This document shows, piece by piece, positions 33,029-43,906 of a stretch of 64,000 bases of DNA. Source of the DNA: Heracleum sosnowskyi (taxonomy: Eukaryota > Streptophyta > Magnoliopsida > Apiales > Apiaceae). Position 1 is the first letter of the stretch, and each line of letters starts with the position of its first letter. A program made the position numbers and the translations under genes. The stretch covers positions 81,277,910 through 81,341,909 of the forward strand of contig CM061237.1 in assembly GCA_030848705.1 (NCBI GenBank), in the 5' to 3' direction. The notes under the pieces were generated by a model. It did no database searches and was not told the DNA's origin. It saw nothing but the letters and a program-made list of their open reading frames with translations.

Positions 33029-35247
33029 AATTGATTGGGTCCGGCATACTTAAAGAACTGGCCTTTGTCAGGCAAAACAACATTTTTAGCTAAAACTACT
33101 TCAACCTCTTTCACATAAGAGCGTTTCCATTTATAACCAGCCTTAACACATTTCTGAGTAGGCTTAGGGATAAATGAATCCACTCTAGTCTGAGGAGGAC
33201 TAGTAGTCTTTGTTTTAACATGCTTCTTATTATTAACATGTTGACGTGGAGCAGTCTTATCACTAGATACATGCTTTTTATTAAAGAAAGCATACATAAC
33301 ATTAAAAGCACAAGACATGCAATTACTCACACCACATGCTTTATGAGAAGAATTAATAGCAGGCATGTTAGTTCTACAGTTGTTTTGATCCAACTTATGG
33401 ATATCTGATTTAGTCTTTTTAGTTGTAGCAACTTTGACTGGAATATCAGATATACACTTTTTGGACTGTTCAACTTCCAAAGCCATATCTTCTTCACGAA
33501 TCTCTTCAGCAATGATTATAGAGTATTCATTCATAGGATCTGCTATGGATTCTTTACAGAAGGGTGTTTCAATACCCTTAAGTACATAAGGAACAACCTT
33601 TCCTTCTTCTCTGACTCTACAAGGTGTATTAATACCAAGCAATCCAATAACCTCATTATAATCATAACCTATACTGACATGATTACCAATAGCTTGTTTA
33701 TTGAAAATTTCTTTAGCCGTTTTACAAGAGTTGTAATAGGCATTAGCTTTGGTTTTAAGCTCACTAATCTGATCTTTGAGAATGGTTTCCAGTTGAATAT
33801 AACATTTAACCCTATTCTCAAGAAAAGCAATTTTCTCAGTAAGTTCATCCTGATTAACATGCACAAGTTTCAATTCTTTTAATTCCTTTTCAAGATTTGT
33901 GTTTAAAAGATTTATTCTATCATTTTCAGTGCGTGCACAACTTATGGTGCCACCAAGATGATAAATCATTTCAGCGTCAGTAAAGGTTACCTCTGACATG
34001 TATCTAGATGAAGTGCTTTCCTCTTTAGCCATTAAAGCAAGGTTCCCCATCTCACCTGCTTCTTCATCACTGTCAGTGTCATCCCAACTCTTTCCCTCAG
34101 CAACATATGCTTTCCCAATCTTGTTCTTCTTGCTAGAATCAAATGTGTTTCTGGTCACTTGCTTTGGCTTCCTGCACTCAGTAGCAAAGTGACCCAACTC
34201 ATTGCAATTGTAGCATCTGATTGTGCTCCTTTCCACAGTTCCAGTTTTGTAGCCACCCCTTGTGCCACTTGAAGAGGAAGATCCACCTCTCTGAAATCTG
34301 GGTTTGAACTTAAGATTGGGATTCCTCTTGAATCTAAACTTCCCAAATTTCCTGACTATCAAAGCCAAGTCACCATCCTCCAGCTGATCAAGTTCTTCTA
34401 AAGAATAGAAGTCACCACCAGATTGATCAATGGATGTTAATCCATATTCAACATCAATAACATTCATGTGAGAACTGGAAGGTTGAACAGCCTTCACTTC
34501 CAGTTTCTGTGGGACTTCAGCAGCCAGTGCAGTAGAAGTACTAACAATCTTCCCAGTTCCATACAGCTCCCTTTGTTGAATCTGCTCCAGCTCATAGGTC
34601 TTGAGAACACCATACAATCTCTCCAAAGCAATCTCATTCATATCTCTTGCTTCTCTAATTGCAGATATTTTGTGCTCCAAATGAGGTGGAAGTGTAAGAA
34701 GGAACTTCTTGTTAATCTCCTTGTTGGTGTAGTGCTTCCCATTGAGATTCAGATCATTGATTAATTTATTGTATCTCTCAAAAACCTGAGAGATACCTTC
34801 ACCAGGGTTTGATCTGAAATGCTCATATTGTGAGGTGAGAATTTCCAGCATATTCTCCCTAACTTCTTCTGTCCCCTCATTGATTATCTCTATGGTTCCC
34901 CAAATATGTTTGGCAGTTTCACAATTTAGGACATGATTATGCATGATAGGATCAAGGCTCTCAATAAGGATCAACTGAAGACAGGAATCCAAGGTAACAT
35001 CCTCTTTCTCATCAGGAGTGTACTCCTTGGGATCTTTAGGGTACATACTAGCAGGCCTAGTAACAACGTTATCCACTGTTATCTCTTCCTCAATAATCAT
35101 AGGGAGTTTGGGACCTTTCTTCAGCACATCAATGTATTTAGGATTTGCAACCTTAAGAAATAGGAGCATTTTCTTCTTCCACATAGAATAATGCTCCTTG
35201 CTGAACATTGGGATTTTGACAGTACCAACTTTCTGAGTTGTAGACAT
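33007..35247 (-). CDS. gag: Gag of element C
   Basis: 746 residues, open. N-terminal Copia gag region: KIPMFSKEHYSMWKKKMLLFL at about 11-31; ETAKHIWGTIE and a leucine-rich stretch to about 230. A CX2CX4HX4C zinc knuckle CYNCNELGHFATEC begins near residue 345. A coiled-coil-like segment follows at about 430-510, then a second Cys pattern (ACGVSNCMSC), which is also recognisable in the gag of A (FCGKPNCMTC). It ends NQFWAPRKD before TAA. Its last 22 bases overlap the open frame of pol, which lies in another frame. It would form the particle and bind element RNA. Confidence 0.93.
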   Translation of the reverse strand: MSTTQKVGTVKIPMFSKEHYSMWKKKMLLFLKVANPKYIDVLKKGPKLPMIIEEEITVDNVVTRPASMYPKDPKEYTPDEKEDVTLDSCLQLILIESLDPIMHNHVLNCETAKHIWGTIEIINEGTEEVRENMLEILTSQYEHFRSNPGEGISQVFERYNKLINDLNLNGKHYTNKEINKKFLLTLPPHLEHKISAIREARDMNEIALERLYGVLKTYELEQIQQRELYGTGKIVSTSTALAAEVPQKLEVKAVQPSSSHMNVIDVEYGLTSIDQSGGDFYSLEELDQLEDGDLALIVRKFGKFRFKRNPNLKFKPRFQRGGSSSSSGTRGGYKTGTVERSTIRCYNCNELGHFATECRKPKQVTRNTFDSSKKNKIGKAYVAEGKSWDDTDSDEEAGEMGNLALMAKEESTSSRYMSEVTFTDAEMIYHLGGTISCARTENDRINLLNTNLEKELKELKLVHVNQDELTEKIAFLENRVKCYIQLETILKDQISELKTKANAYYNSCKTAKEIFNKQAIGNHVSIGYDYNEVIGLLGINTPCRVREEGKVVPYVLKGIETPFCKESIADPMNEYSIIIAEEIREEDMALEVEQSKKCISDIPVKVATTKKTKSDIHKLDQNNCRTNMPAINSSHKACGVSNCMSCAFNVMYAFFNKKHVSSDKTAPRQHVNNKKHVKTKTTSPPQTRVDSFIPKPTQKCVKAGYKWKRSYVKEVEVVLAKNVVLPDKGQFFKYAGPNQFWAPRKD

Positions 35248-35333
35248 TTTTGAGATTTTTAGAAAAATAAAAATTTCAGAGTTAAGAAAAAAATCTCAAA
35301 CAATTGGATCTTTGATTAGTATATCAATCAAAA

Positions 35334-35348
35334 GGCTCTGATGCCAAT
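35334..35348 (-). other. Primer-binding site of element C
   Basis: The minus strand reads ATTGGCATCAGAGCC directly after the 5' LTR. It differs by one base from the usual TGGTATCAGAGCC. 35249-35333 is a short leader. Confidence 0.88.
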
Positions 35349-36715
35349 TGTTAGGTCCTGATAAGTTTGTAGAAGGGGGGTTGAATACAAACTATACCGT
35401 TTTATCGAAATTTGCTCTTTGAATAATTTAACAATTAAGAACAAATTAATGCGGAATATAAATGAAACAAGATTCAAGTTAAATATAACTTATATTAAAC
35501 TTGAAGGGTGTTGCAAATACAATATGGATTACAAAGTATTTATCTCAAACTAATTAATACAAATTTAGAATAAATTCGACATGAACTTTTCTAATATTTG
35601 TAATAAAAAGATCGAATGCTAAAAGCAAGTTCGAGATAAATTCTAGGGATAAAAATCCGCTAGATGATCAAAGCAATACAAGTAATCAACTTCTAGTGGT
35701 TTGGATTTAACAATACAAACTAGAATTAATTGCTTGAGAAGAAATGATATTAATGCTTCAGCTGTTCTTGAGAGAAAATAAATGTCTGCTGCCTTTTTGT
35801 TGATTGATACTATCTTCATTTTTGGCCCCGGGTTTATACAATTCATTTTCCCTTGTATGACCTGAAAAATGTCTTGTATGACCTTGGAAAGAAGATCTGT
35901 ATGACCTGCTGTACACTTTCTAATTCTCGGTAGAACCACAAAAGCACATTGTATGACCTTGGAAAAAGGACTTAGTATGACCTTGTAAATAATTCGGTAG
36001 AACCTAATAATAGGTCATACCGAGTTATTCACCTAGGTCATACCGAGTTTCTGAAAATAATAAAACAGGTCATACTAGTTTGATTTCAGAAAATCCTTTT
36101 AATTTAATTAGTTAGATTAAATTATAGATTAAATTAATTCTTTTATAGAATTAAGTTAATAAATAATTTAAACAACTAATCTTAATTAATTTAATAAATT
36201 AATTAATTCTTATAGAATTAATTTATTAATTAAATTAAATTAATAAATCAAAGAAGATAACTCAAAAACCTTGCATTCCTCTATCTTCTGAAAACCACTG
36301 AATATAGATGATTTAATTCCACCGATTGATGTCGTCATTCGATGCACTGTCTGGTTTCATGAATAACTGACTTCAATGATAATTCTTCATCTTTAAAACA
36401 TTTAAAGCTGTGGCTTCTTTTCTTTAGCTTTGACTAAACTCTGTATCCTGTACTTCTTCCGTCACCACTGGAAATCTCTATCACTGTAGTAAATCCACTT
36501 CCTTGAATACTTCACTGAGGCTTGAACAATAAAATTGAACTTCTTTCAATGTAGAATAACTTCAAGTCTGTAGATGACTTTAATTCTCCATTCTCTTGAC
36601 AGATAAAACTATCTGAGATTCCTGTGACATATTAACTTATTATTTACTTATTACATACTTGTTTAAATTAAGTTGTTTCCTCGGATTATTAATAGGCCAA
36701 AACATATGCCTTTCA
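35349..36715 (-). repeat. 5' LTR of element C
   Basis: 1367 bp, near-identical to 11749-13115. Differences seen: 36409 (C against T), 36480 (A against G) and 36686 (T against A). A TATA-like GTATAAAC on the minus strand lies at 35832-35839. Confidence 0.94.
35832..35839 (-). promoter_or_regulatory. TATA-like box of the C LTR
   Basis: Minus-strand TTGTATAAACCCGGGG lies in the 5' LTR. This is the only clear TATA-like word upstream of the leader. Inferred from sequence only. Confidence 0.4.
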
Positions 36716-37459
36716 AATCTTGGACATGGACTTGGAATAAGCCATTTTAGTCTTATCTATACCCTCCAATTCATGGATATTTGCATCAAGATAATTTAAA
36801 ATAACTTGAAGGAAACGAGGGTAAAAGATGTCATTACCTCTACCACGAACTGTCCTCCCTAGCCTTTGAGCCAATTCCTTGAGGATTATTGCTCCAACAT
36901 TGATTTCTTGATTGTAGGCTAGGGAATAGGCCAGTTTCACAGCAATGTGACTGATTTGGTCCCATCCTGTCTTCCTGCACAAAAACACCTTTTGGAGTGC
37001 GTCAAATAGAAATGACCACTCCCTCCTGACATAATTCTTGTTAAGATTTGCCGTATCAATCTTGTCAGCATACTGAATGAGGGTTAGGAAATCCACCATT
37101 TTCTTGTCAGTTGCTTCAGCATCATGACCCTCAACTTTTAACCCCAGGGCTTCATTAATTTCCTTCTCCCCAAACTGGAAAGACTTGCCCCCTATTGTAC
37201 AACTCACTTCCTGAAATGAAGCCCCATCCTCCCTTGCCATTGTTGTGACCAACGCTGTTCTCCAGAACACTTCCAATACATCGACATACATAGTGGGGTT
37301 AAGGGTCAAGGCTTGGCGGAGATAGGAAGTGTTTAAGAACCGTACAAAGCACTTGTACCTTGGGTTTGCCTCCGCCTCTGAGGGTATTGTGAGTAGATTT
37401 GTTTCTTTTGGTATGGTTAAAGGGATTGAGGATGATGCTGTTTGAGATTTGGGTGCCAT
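36716..37459 (-). pseudogene. ORF3 of element A, N-terminal part
   Basis: 248 residues from the ATG ending at 37459 to the C insertion. It carries the shared ORF3 module: FL at 41, FW at 65, RREWSFLFD at 145-153, WDQI near 166, LAYSLAY near 176, and IFYPRFL at 211-217. The frame continues into 11748-7624 once C and one TSD copy are removed. This N-terminal module is the best-conserved part of the extra protein between elements. I recall Asteraceae Copia-linked proteins with the same pattern (FLN, MxNPTxYV, FW, YPRFLQV). Function unknown. Confidence 0.88.
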
Positions 37460-38171
37460 TTCAAGATTGAGAGTGAAGAAGAAAGTAGAGAATTAGAGTT
37501 TAGGTTTGAGAATAGAGAGTAGTAGACAAGATGAAAAATTGTGAACGGTTAGAAAAGAGTATTTATATGATAGAGACACTGCGATATAGAGTTATGAATA
37601 TGTACAGTCTATTTGTATGTCGCGAAGTCAAAAATGGCCTGTACCGCAAAGTCTTGCAAAGTAGATCGCATAGTCTCAAAAGTGAACTATGTCGCAAAGT
37701 CATTAAGATGAAGAAATAGGAAGGACTTTGCGATATAGTAGAAATACCCTGTCTATAACTCTCTTTCTGGAATTCTAAGCAATTTGTCAAACTTTTATCA
37801 ATTTTGAGATAAAAGTAATTTAAATCAAAATTATGTCAAATGAGGAGACTTGTCGATATAGTTATTCTAAGTCGCGAAGTCATAAAATGAACTATGTCGC
37901 AAACTCATGAAATGAACTATATCGCAAAGTCTCACAATTCCAACAGTTTGCGATATAAGTCTGTTTTATTTGAACTGTGTCGTGAACTCTGAAAATCATC
38001 TATATCGAGATGTCACAAAAGCTCACAACTTCTCCACCAAATATGATTTTGAAAAATATGCAGTAAAATACTGAAATATTTATAAATCATATCTCAGCTA
38101 ATTTTCACTCCAAATAAATAGATCATTTAAGCACAGTGAGAATTTACTGCTGCAACAATTAACTAGAACAT
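37460..38171 (-). other. Pol-ORF3 spacer of element A
   Basis: No gene is seen. Between about 37575 and 38015 there are roughly ten copies of TATGTCGCAAAGTC/TTTGCGATATAG-type words. These are the complement of GACTTTGCGACATA in the LTR array of A. The copies are scattered, not in strict tandem. Confidence 0.8.
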
Positions 38172-41100
38172 TTACTTAGAACAACTAAATGAAGGATTAA
38201 GCATTCCAATTTCACTCACAAGTCTGTTGAAGACAGCTTCATTTAGAGGTTTAGTAAATATGTCAGCTAATTGTTTTTCAGTTGGAACATAAGAGACTTC
38301 TATGGTACCATTTGCAGCATGTTCCCTAATGAAATGGTACCTGATCTCAATATGCTTTGTAGTAGAGTGATTAACAGGATTGGCAACTATGGATATTGCA
38401 CTAGTATTATCACACATCAGAGGAATGTGTTCTAACACTAGTCCATAATCCATAAGTTGATTTCTAATCCAAAGCAATTGAGCACAGCAACTTCCAGCAA
38501 CAATATATTCAGCCTCAGCTGTGGATGTTGCTGTAGACTGTTGTTTCTTACTAAACCAGGATACTAACCTTTGACCTAAGAATTGACAGCTTCCAGAGGT
38601 GCTCTTCCTGTCAATCCTGCATCCAGCATAATCAGAATCTGTGTAACCAACCAGGTTGAACCCAGTGCCCTTTGGATACCATAGCCCAAGATTAGGAGTC
38701 CCTTTCAGATACCTGAAGATTCTTTTGATAGCCATCATGTAAGATTCCTTAGGATCAGCCTGGAACCTTGCACAAAGACATGTGGCAAACATGATGTCTG
38801 ACCTGCTAGCTGTGAGATAGAGTAGTGATCCAACCATTCCTCTATAGACCTTGATATCAACTCTCTTGCCTTTCTTGTCTTCATCCAGCTTGATTGCAGT
38901 AGACATAGGAGTTTTTGCTGGGGATGACTCTTCTAAACCATATTTCTTCAAAAGATCCTTGACATACTTGGATTGGTTTATAAAGATGCCATCCTCCCTT
39001 TGATGTACTTGCAGGCCTAGGAAGAAGGTTAATTCTCCCATCATACTCATCTCATATTTGCTTTGCATCAACTTAGAGAACCTTTCACAGAGTTTTTCAT
39101 TTGAAGAGCCAAAGATGATATCATCCACATAGATTTGAACAAGGATAATATCATTTCCATGCTTCTTAAAGAATAGGGTCTTGTCAATTGTACCCCTGGT
39201 AAATTGATGCTCAAGAAGAAATTGAGATAAGGTCTCATACCAGGCTCTAGGTGCCTGTTTGAGTCCATAGAGTGCCTTGAGCAATCTATACACAAAGTCT
39301 GGGAAGTTTTCATTTTCAAAGCCAGGTGGTTGAGAAACATAAACTTCTTCAGCAAGATCACCATTGAGAAATGCACTTTTCACATCCATTTGATACACCT
39401 TGAAATCTGAGTGAGCTGCAAAAGCCAGGAAAATTCTGATGGCTTCTAGTCTAGCTACAGGTGCAAATGTCTCATCATAGTCAATGCCCTCTTGTTGACA
39501 ATATCCTTTGGCAACCAACCTTGCTTTGTTTCTAATCACCACTCCTTCTTCATCCATTTTGTTCCTGAACACCCATTTGGTGTCAATGACATTCTTTCCT
39601 TCAGGAGGTGGTACTAGCTCCCATACTTTGTTTTTCTCAAATTGATTTAATTCTTCTTGCATGGCAACAATCCAGTCAGAATTCTTCAAAGCTTCTTCAA
39701 TTACCTTAGGTTCCTCTTGTGACAGAAAGCAACTATACAGACATGTATTCAATGTTTCCCTTCTTGTCCTTACACCCTCACTTGGATCTCCAATTATTTG
39801 ATCCCTAGTGTGGGCCCTGTCCCATTTCCTTGTGTGACCCTGTTCATTTTCTTGACTAGTATCAGGATCATTCTGATTGAAGGTTGCACTATCTTCTTCT
39901 CCCCCTGTGTTTGTGAATCCTTGCACAGGTGTTTGAGGAGGATTATCAACTTCAAGATCTTCATTTACTGGGACAGTTTGAGCAGGGGGTTCATCCTCAT
40001 TATCAGAATCCTCTAAATATCCTTGGTTCTCAAATCTTAATGGCACACTGTCTTTTTCACTTGTTTCAAGTCCAGGAGTCTTCTTGTCATCAAAAGTAAC
40101 ATCCATGCTTTCCATAACTTTGTGTTGCTCAGGTACAAACACTCTGTATGCTGTCCTTTCCAGAGAGTATCCAATGAAGATACCTTCAAATGCCTTAGCA
40201 TCAAATTTTCCAATATGTTCTGAGGTATCTTTCATCACAAAACACTTGCTGCCAAACACATGCAGATGCTTGAATGATGCTCTTTTTCCAGTCATTAATG
40301 AGTAAGGAGTTTTGCCAGACTTCTTATTTATCAATGTTCTATTCTGCACATAGCATGCTGTGTTAATAGCATCAGCCCAAAAGCTAGTAGGTAGCTTTGC
40401 ATCCAACAGCATTGTCCTTGCAGATTCAATGAGAGTTCTATTCTTTCTCTCAACTACTCCATTTTGTTGAGGAGTCCTAGGAGCTGAAAATTGTTGGGAA
40501 ATTCCTTTATCTTTACAAAACTCATACAATGTGGAATTTCTAAACTCAGTTCCATGATCACTTCTCAATGCAACTACAGAGGAACCAGTGCTTTGAGCTT
40601 CTTTATCAACTCTTTTAATATGCTCTATAATTACTTGAGGTCCTTCATCCTTGGAGAACAGAAATTCCACCCAAGTGTATCTTGAATAATCATCAACCAT
40701 AACTAGAGCATATTTCTTCCTAGAAAGAGACATTACATTCACAGGGCCAAATAGATCCATGTGAATTAGCTGCAGAGGTTTTGAGTTTGTATTAAGCAAC
40801 TTGTTCTTGTGACTAGATCTCTTGATTTTTCCTTTTTGGCATGCTTCACATGCTCCATCTTGCACAAACTCCAAAGCAGGCATGTCTCTGATGAGTTCTC
40901 TCTTTATCAGAGAGTTCATTGCCTGAACATTCAAGTGAGACAGTTTCTTGTGCCACAGCCAGAATTCTTCATTTGTGGCTTGAGTGTATAAACAACAAAT
41001 TTCTCCCTTGTTTGCAGCCTTAAGATTAGCTACAAACAGGCTTCCTTTCTTTACACCAGTTAAAACAACTTCACCACTTCCTCTTTTTGATATTAGACAT

Positions 41101-41381
41101 TGATCTCCATCAAATTCCACTTTGAAGCCTCTGTTGGTGAATTGTCCAATACTCAAGAGGTTGTGCTTTAGTCCTTCAACAAATGCTATATCTTCAATAA
41201 TGACATTTCCAGATTTAACACAGCCATATCCCATGGTATAACCAATGTTGTCATTTCCAAAGGTTACTGATGGGCCAGCCTTTTCCTCAAATTGTGATAG
41301 CAGGGCTATATCACCAGTCATGTGACTTGAGCATCCACTGTCCAAGATCCATATGACTCTTTTATTCCTGTTGCCCTGCAT
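38172..41381 (-). CDS. pol: Pol polyprotein of element A
   Basis: 1069 residues, open. Protease WILDSGCSSHMTG (about 11-23). Pre-integrase site HKKLSH...ACEAC. Integrase HMDLFGP, RSDHGTEF and QQNGVVERKNR. A Pro/Glu/Asp-rich linker. RT with KARLVAKGYCQQEGIDYDETFAPVARLEA, QMDVKSAFLNG and YVDDIIFGS. RNase H with DSDYAGC, AEAEY, DNTSA and HIEIRYHFIREH. It starts with ATG inside TGAATGCAGGG, 12 bases after the gag stop and in a different frame from gag. The intact frame contrasts with the stop in gag. Confidence 0.95.
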   Translation of the reverse strand: MQGNRNKRVIWILDSGCSSHMTGDIALLSQFEEKAGPSVTFGNDNIGYTMGYGCVKSGNVIIEDIAFVEGLKHNLLSIGQFTNRGFKVEFDGDQCLISKRGSGEVVLTGVKKGSLFVANLKAANKGEICCLYTQATNEEFWLWHKKLSHLNVQAMNSLIKRELIRDMPALEFVQDGACEACQKGKIKRSSHKNKLLNTNSKPLQLIHMDLFGPVNVMSLSRKKYALVMVDDYSRYTWVEFLFSKDEGPQVIIEHIKRVDKEAQSTGSSVVALRSDHGTEFRNSTLYEFCKDKGISQQFSAPRTPQQNGVVERKNRTLIESARTMLLDAKLPTSFWADAINTACYVQNRTLINKKSGKTPYSLMTGKRASFKHLHVFGSKCFVMKDTSEHIGKFDAKAFEGIFIGYSLERTAYRVFVPEQHKVMESMDVTFDDKKTPGLETSEKDSVPLRFENQGYLEDSDNEDEPPAQTVPVNEDLEVDNPPQTPVQGFTNTGGEEDSATFNQNDPDTSQENEQGHTRKWDRAHTRDQIIGDPSEGVRTRRETLNTCLYSCFLSQEEPKVIEEALKNSDWIVAMQEELNQFEKNKVWELVPPPEGKNVIDTKWVFRNKMDEEGVVIRNKARLVAKGYCQQEGIDYDETFAPVARLEAIRIFLAFAAHSDFKVYQMDVKSAFLNGDLAEEVYVSQPPGFENENFPDFVYRLLKALYGLKQAPRAWYETLSQFLLEHQFTRGTIDKTLFFKKHGNDIILVQIYVDDIIFGSSNEKLCERFSKLMQSKYEMSMMGELTFFLGLQVHQREDGIFINQSKYVKDLLKKYGLEESSPAKTPMSTAIKLDEDKKGKRVDIKVYRGMVGSLLYLTASRSDIMFATCLCARFQADPKESYMMAIKRIFRYLKGTPNLGLWYPKGTGFNLVGYTDSDYAGCRIDRKSTSGSCQFLGQRLVSWFSKKQQSTATSTAEAEYIVAGSCCAQLLWIRNQLMDYGLVLEHIPLMCDNTSAISIVANPVNHSTTKHIEIRYHFIREHAANGTIEVSYVPTEKQLADIFTKPLNEAVFNRLVSEIGMLNPSFSCSK

Positions 41382-41387
41382 TCACAA
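41377..41387 (-). promoter_or_regulatory. Candidate 3' splice site at the gag-pol boundary of A
   Basis: Minus-strand GAATGCAGGGC follows TTAGTTACTTTGT after the gag TAG. In this copy the same bases also supply an ATG in the pol frame. Confidence 0.35.
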
Positions 41388-41392
41388 AGTAA

Positions 41393-43858
41393 CTAAGTTG
41401 TTTTTGGTACCCACACATGGTAGGGTCCAGTTGATTTAGAAACATTTTTGTTAACAATTCTTCTGTCATAAGTTGCATTCATCACAGTAGGATACTTCAT
41501 ATTGTTTGTGGCTTTGGAGTTCACACTCTTAGGCTCACATGAAGTGCTCACCCTCTCAACCCTGATTGGGGATCCTGTCCTGTGAGGATGCATGTGTGTG
41601 TGTGATTCATTAGATTGTGCAGAATCAAGTTTATGCTTAAGAGATAAACAGTTAGCAATCACAGTCACATAGCATGTCATGCAATTAGGCTTACCACAGA
41701 AGGAATCATGACTAGAGTTTATACTAGCAGAATGGTTACTCAGGTCATCAACTTCAACAACCTCAGGCTTACTACACTTATGAGTCAAATGATTAACAGA
41801 TAGGCATTTCTGACATTGTTTCCTGGGAGCATTTGGCACATAAGCATAGTTGTTACCCTTGTTGACACCTACCTTACCATTTCTGTTTTGTTTCCTCTTC
41901 TTAACAACTTCTTTCTTTGCTTTAGGACTCTTGACAATATTGTCTTTGGTTTCTTTCTGACTGACAGATTTAGGATAGGAAGAAGTGTTTTTAGCAGCCT
42001 CATCTTCTTCAAGTAGTTGTTGCTTGATGATCAGTAGTTCCTCATCAAACTCAACAACACTCTTTTTGAAGATGGGTTGTTCAACACATGACAGTATGGT
42101 TGGGGCATTTTTGTTTGTAAAAGATTCTTTTCCTTTGCCCTTGACCTTCTTCCTTTCCTTGTCATTATCATAGTCAAAACCAACTCCAACCTTGCAGTCT
42201 TCAGTGTGTTCCTTGTGATAGGTTTGAATAAGTTCAGAGGAGTTCTTAAAGCTTCTTAGTTTCAGTTCAGTTTCAGTAATTTGTTCCCTAAGGGCTTTCT
42301 CTATCTGTTCAACACAAATCACTTTGTTTTTAAGATACTCAACCTCCTTTTTCAACCCATCCAGGTTCACAACCATTAACTCAAGTTCCTCATTCTTTTC
42401 TGTAAGCTCAAGATTCTTAGCAGTTAGTCTATCAATTTCTTCATTAGCTACTAACATGCTAGTATGAATATTAAACATCTCAGTGCTCATATCTTCAACA
42501 ATTTGCTTATATTGAAGGGGAGTCATATCAAGAGAAGTAAGAATAGGTACCTGACTTGAATCACCATCATCAGAAAATGCCATCAAGGCATAGTTTGAGT
42601 ACTCTTGTTCTTCTTCTTCATCAGAGTCATCCCAGCATTTTCCCTCAGCAATAAAAGCTTTACCCTGTTGTTTCTTGAGTAGAGCCTCATACTTAGCTTC
42701 AAGCTCTAAGTATGCTTTGTCCTTCTTGACTTGTTTAGGCTTTTTGCACTCAGTGGCAAAATGCCCAAGTTCATTGCAGTTATAGCACCTTATTTTGGTC
42801 CTATCCACACTTCCTGTCTTGTATCCACCTTTAGCAGCACCAGCAATCCCTTTTCCTTTGTTGAAGGTGTTTGAGCCACTAGATCCACCAGTGTTTCCAG
42901 TATTGAACTTGGACTTGAATGACTGCTTTCTTTTAAACCTTATGTTAGGGTACCTCCTAGCCATATAAGCAAAAGATTTGTTTTTCATTTTGTCCAGTTC
43001 TTCCATGCTATAAAACTCATCATCCTCAGGAAAATCATAGACAACTTGGGTCTCATCACCAGTGTCTTCAACTTCCAGTTCCTCAATCTTGACCTGACTG
43101 ACTTTAAGAGAGTCCATTCTTTGACTCAGGTTGTCAACAATAAGGGCACAGGAAGTATTTGCCATTAACCCTTGTTTAGCTTGAATGGATCTCTTTTGAA
43201 ACAACTCCAGCTTATAGGTTTTCAAAACACCATACAACACATCAAAACCAATCTTAGTTAGATCTCTTTCTTTGAGGGAAGAGATTCTTGGTTCTAAATG
43301 GTCTGGAAGAGTTAGTAAGAACTTCATGTTAAGCTCTTCTGTCTCATAGTGTTTGTCGTAGAGTTTGAGCTCATTTACCAGCTTGTTGAACCTCTCAAAC
43401 ACTTCTGTGATTCCCTCTTTTGGCAGAGCCATGAAGGCTTCATATTGAGAGACAAGAATCTACTTCTTGTTCTTCCTTACTTCAGTAGTTCCTTCACAGA
43501 GTACTTCTATAAGATCCCACATCTTCTTGGCACTAGTACAGTGAGCAACAGTGCCATACATGTTGAAATCCATAGATTCACAGATTATAAGTTGAAGATG
43601 TCCATCCAGTGCTATTTTCTCCTTTTCAGAGTCAGTGTACTTTGTGGGGTCTTTTGGAACATGTTTTGCTGGTATTATCTCAGTGCCTACAGTTGTCTCA
43701 CCAATCTCAATCATTAGAACAAAGGGACCATGTTTTAGAATGTCTAAAAACATGGGATTAGAAGCTTTGATGAACAGCAACATCTTCTTCTTCCATAAGC
43801 TGTAGTGCTCCTTGTTGAAGGGAGGAATCTTGATACTGCTTAGTTTTTGTGAACTCAT
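41393..43858 (-). pseudogene. gag: Gag of element A (one premature stop)
   Basis: About 822 codons with a single in-frame TAG at 43460-43462, after residue 132. The same frame continues with ILVSQYEAF, matching C's ILTSQYEHF, so this is a simple nonsense mutation. N-terminus KIPPFNKEHYSLWKKKMLLFIKA is close to C. Zinc knuckles are CYNCNELGHFATEC near residue 358 and CQKCLSVNHLTHKC near 682. A coiled-coil-like region lies between. Cys pattern FCGKPNCMTC precedes the tail, and the end is HVWVPKTT. In this copy the stop would prevent full-length gag unless suppressed. Confidence 0.9.
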
Positions 43859-43892
43859 TCTTGATCTTTTTCTGTTTGTATGTTAATAGCCT

Positions 43893-43904
43893 GCTCTGAT
43901 ACCA
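43893..43904 (-). other. Primer-binding site of element A
   Basis: Minus-strand TGGTATCAGAGC lies two bases from the 5' LTR, complementary to initiator-Met tRNA. Confidence 0.93.
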
Positions 43905-43906
43905 CT

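Larger units (their letters stand above)
11749..36715 (-). mobile_element. Copia element C (SIRE-like, with ORF3), containing B
   Basis: The element is bounded by 1367-bp LTRs (11749-13115 and 35349-36715) and by the TSD aatct at 11744-11748 and 36716-36720. It is inserted in ORF3 of element A. Without B and one TSD copy it is about 12.9 kb. The gene order is the same as in A. The two LTRs differ at about three positions by eye, so it is a recent insertion. Gag is open, pol has one frameshift, and ORF3 has two stops and a frameshift besides the B insertion, so this copy cannot make all its proteins. Confidence 0.93.
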
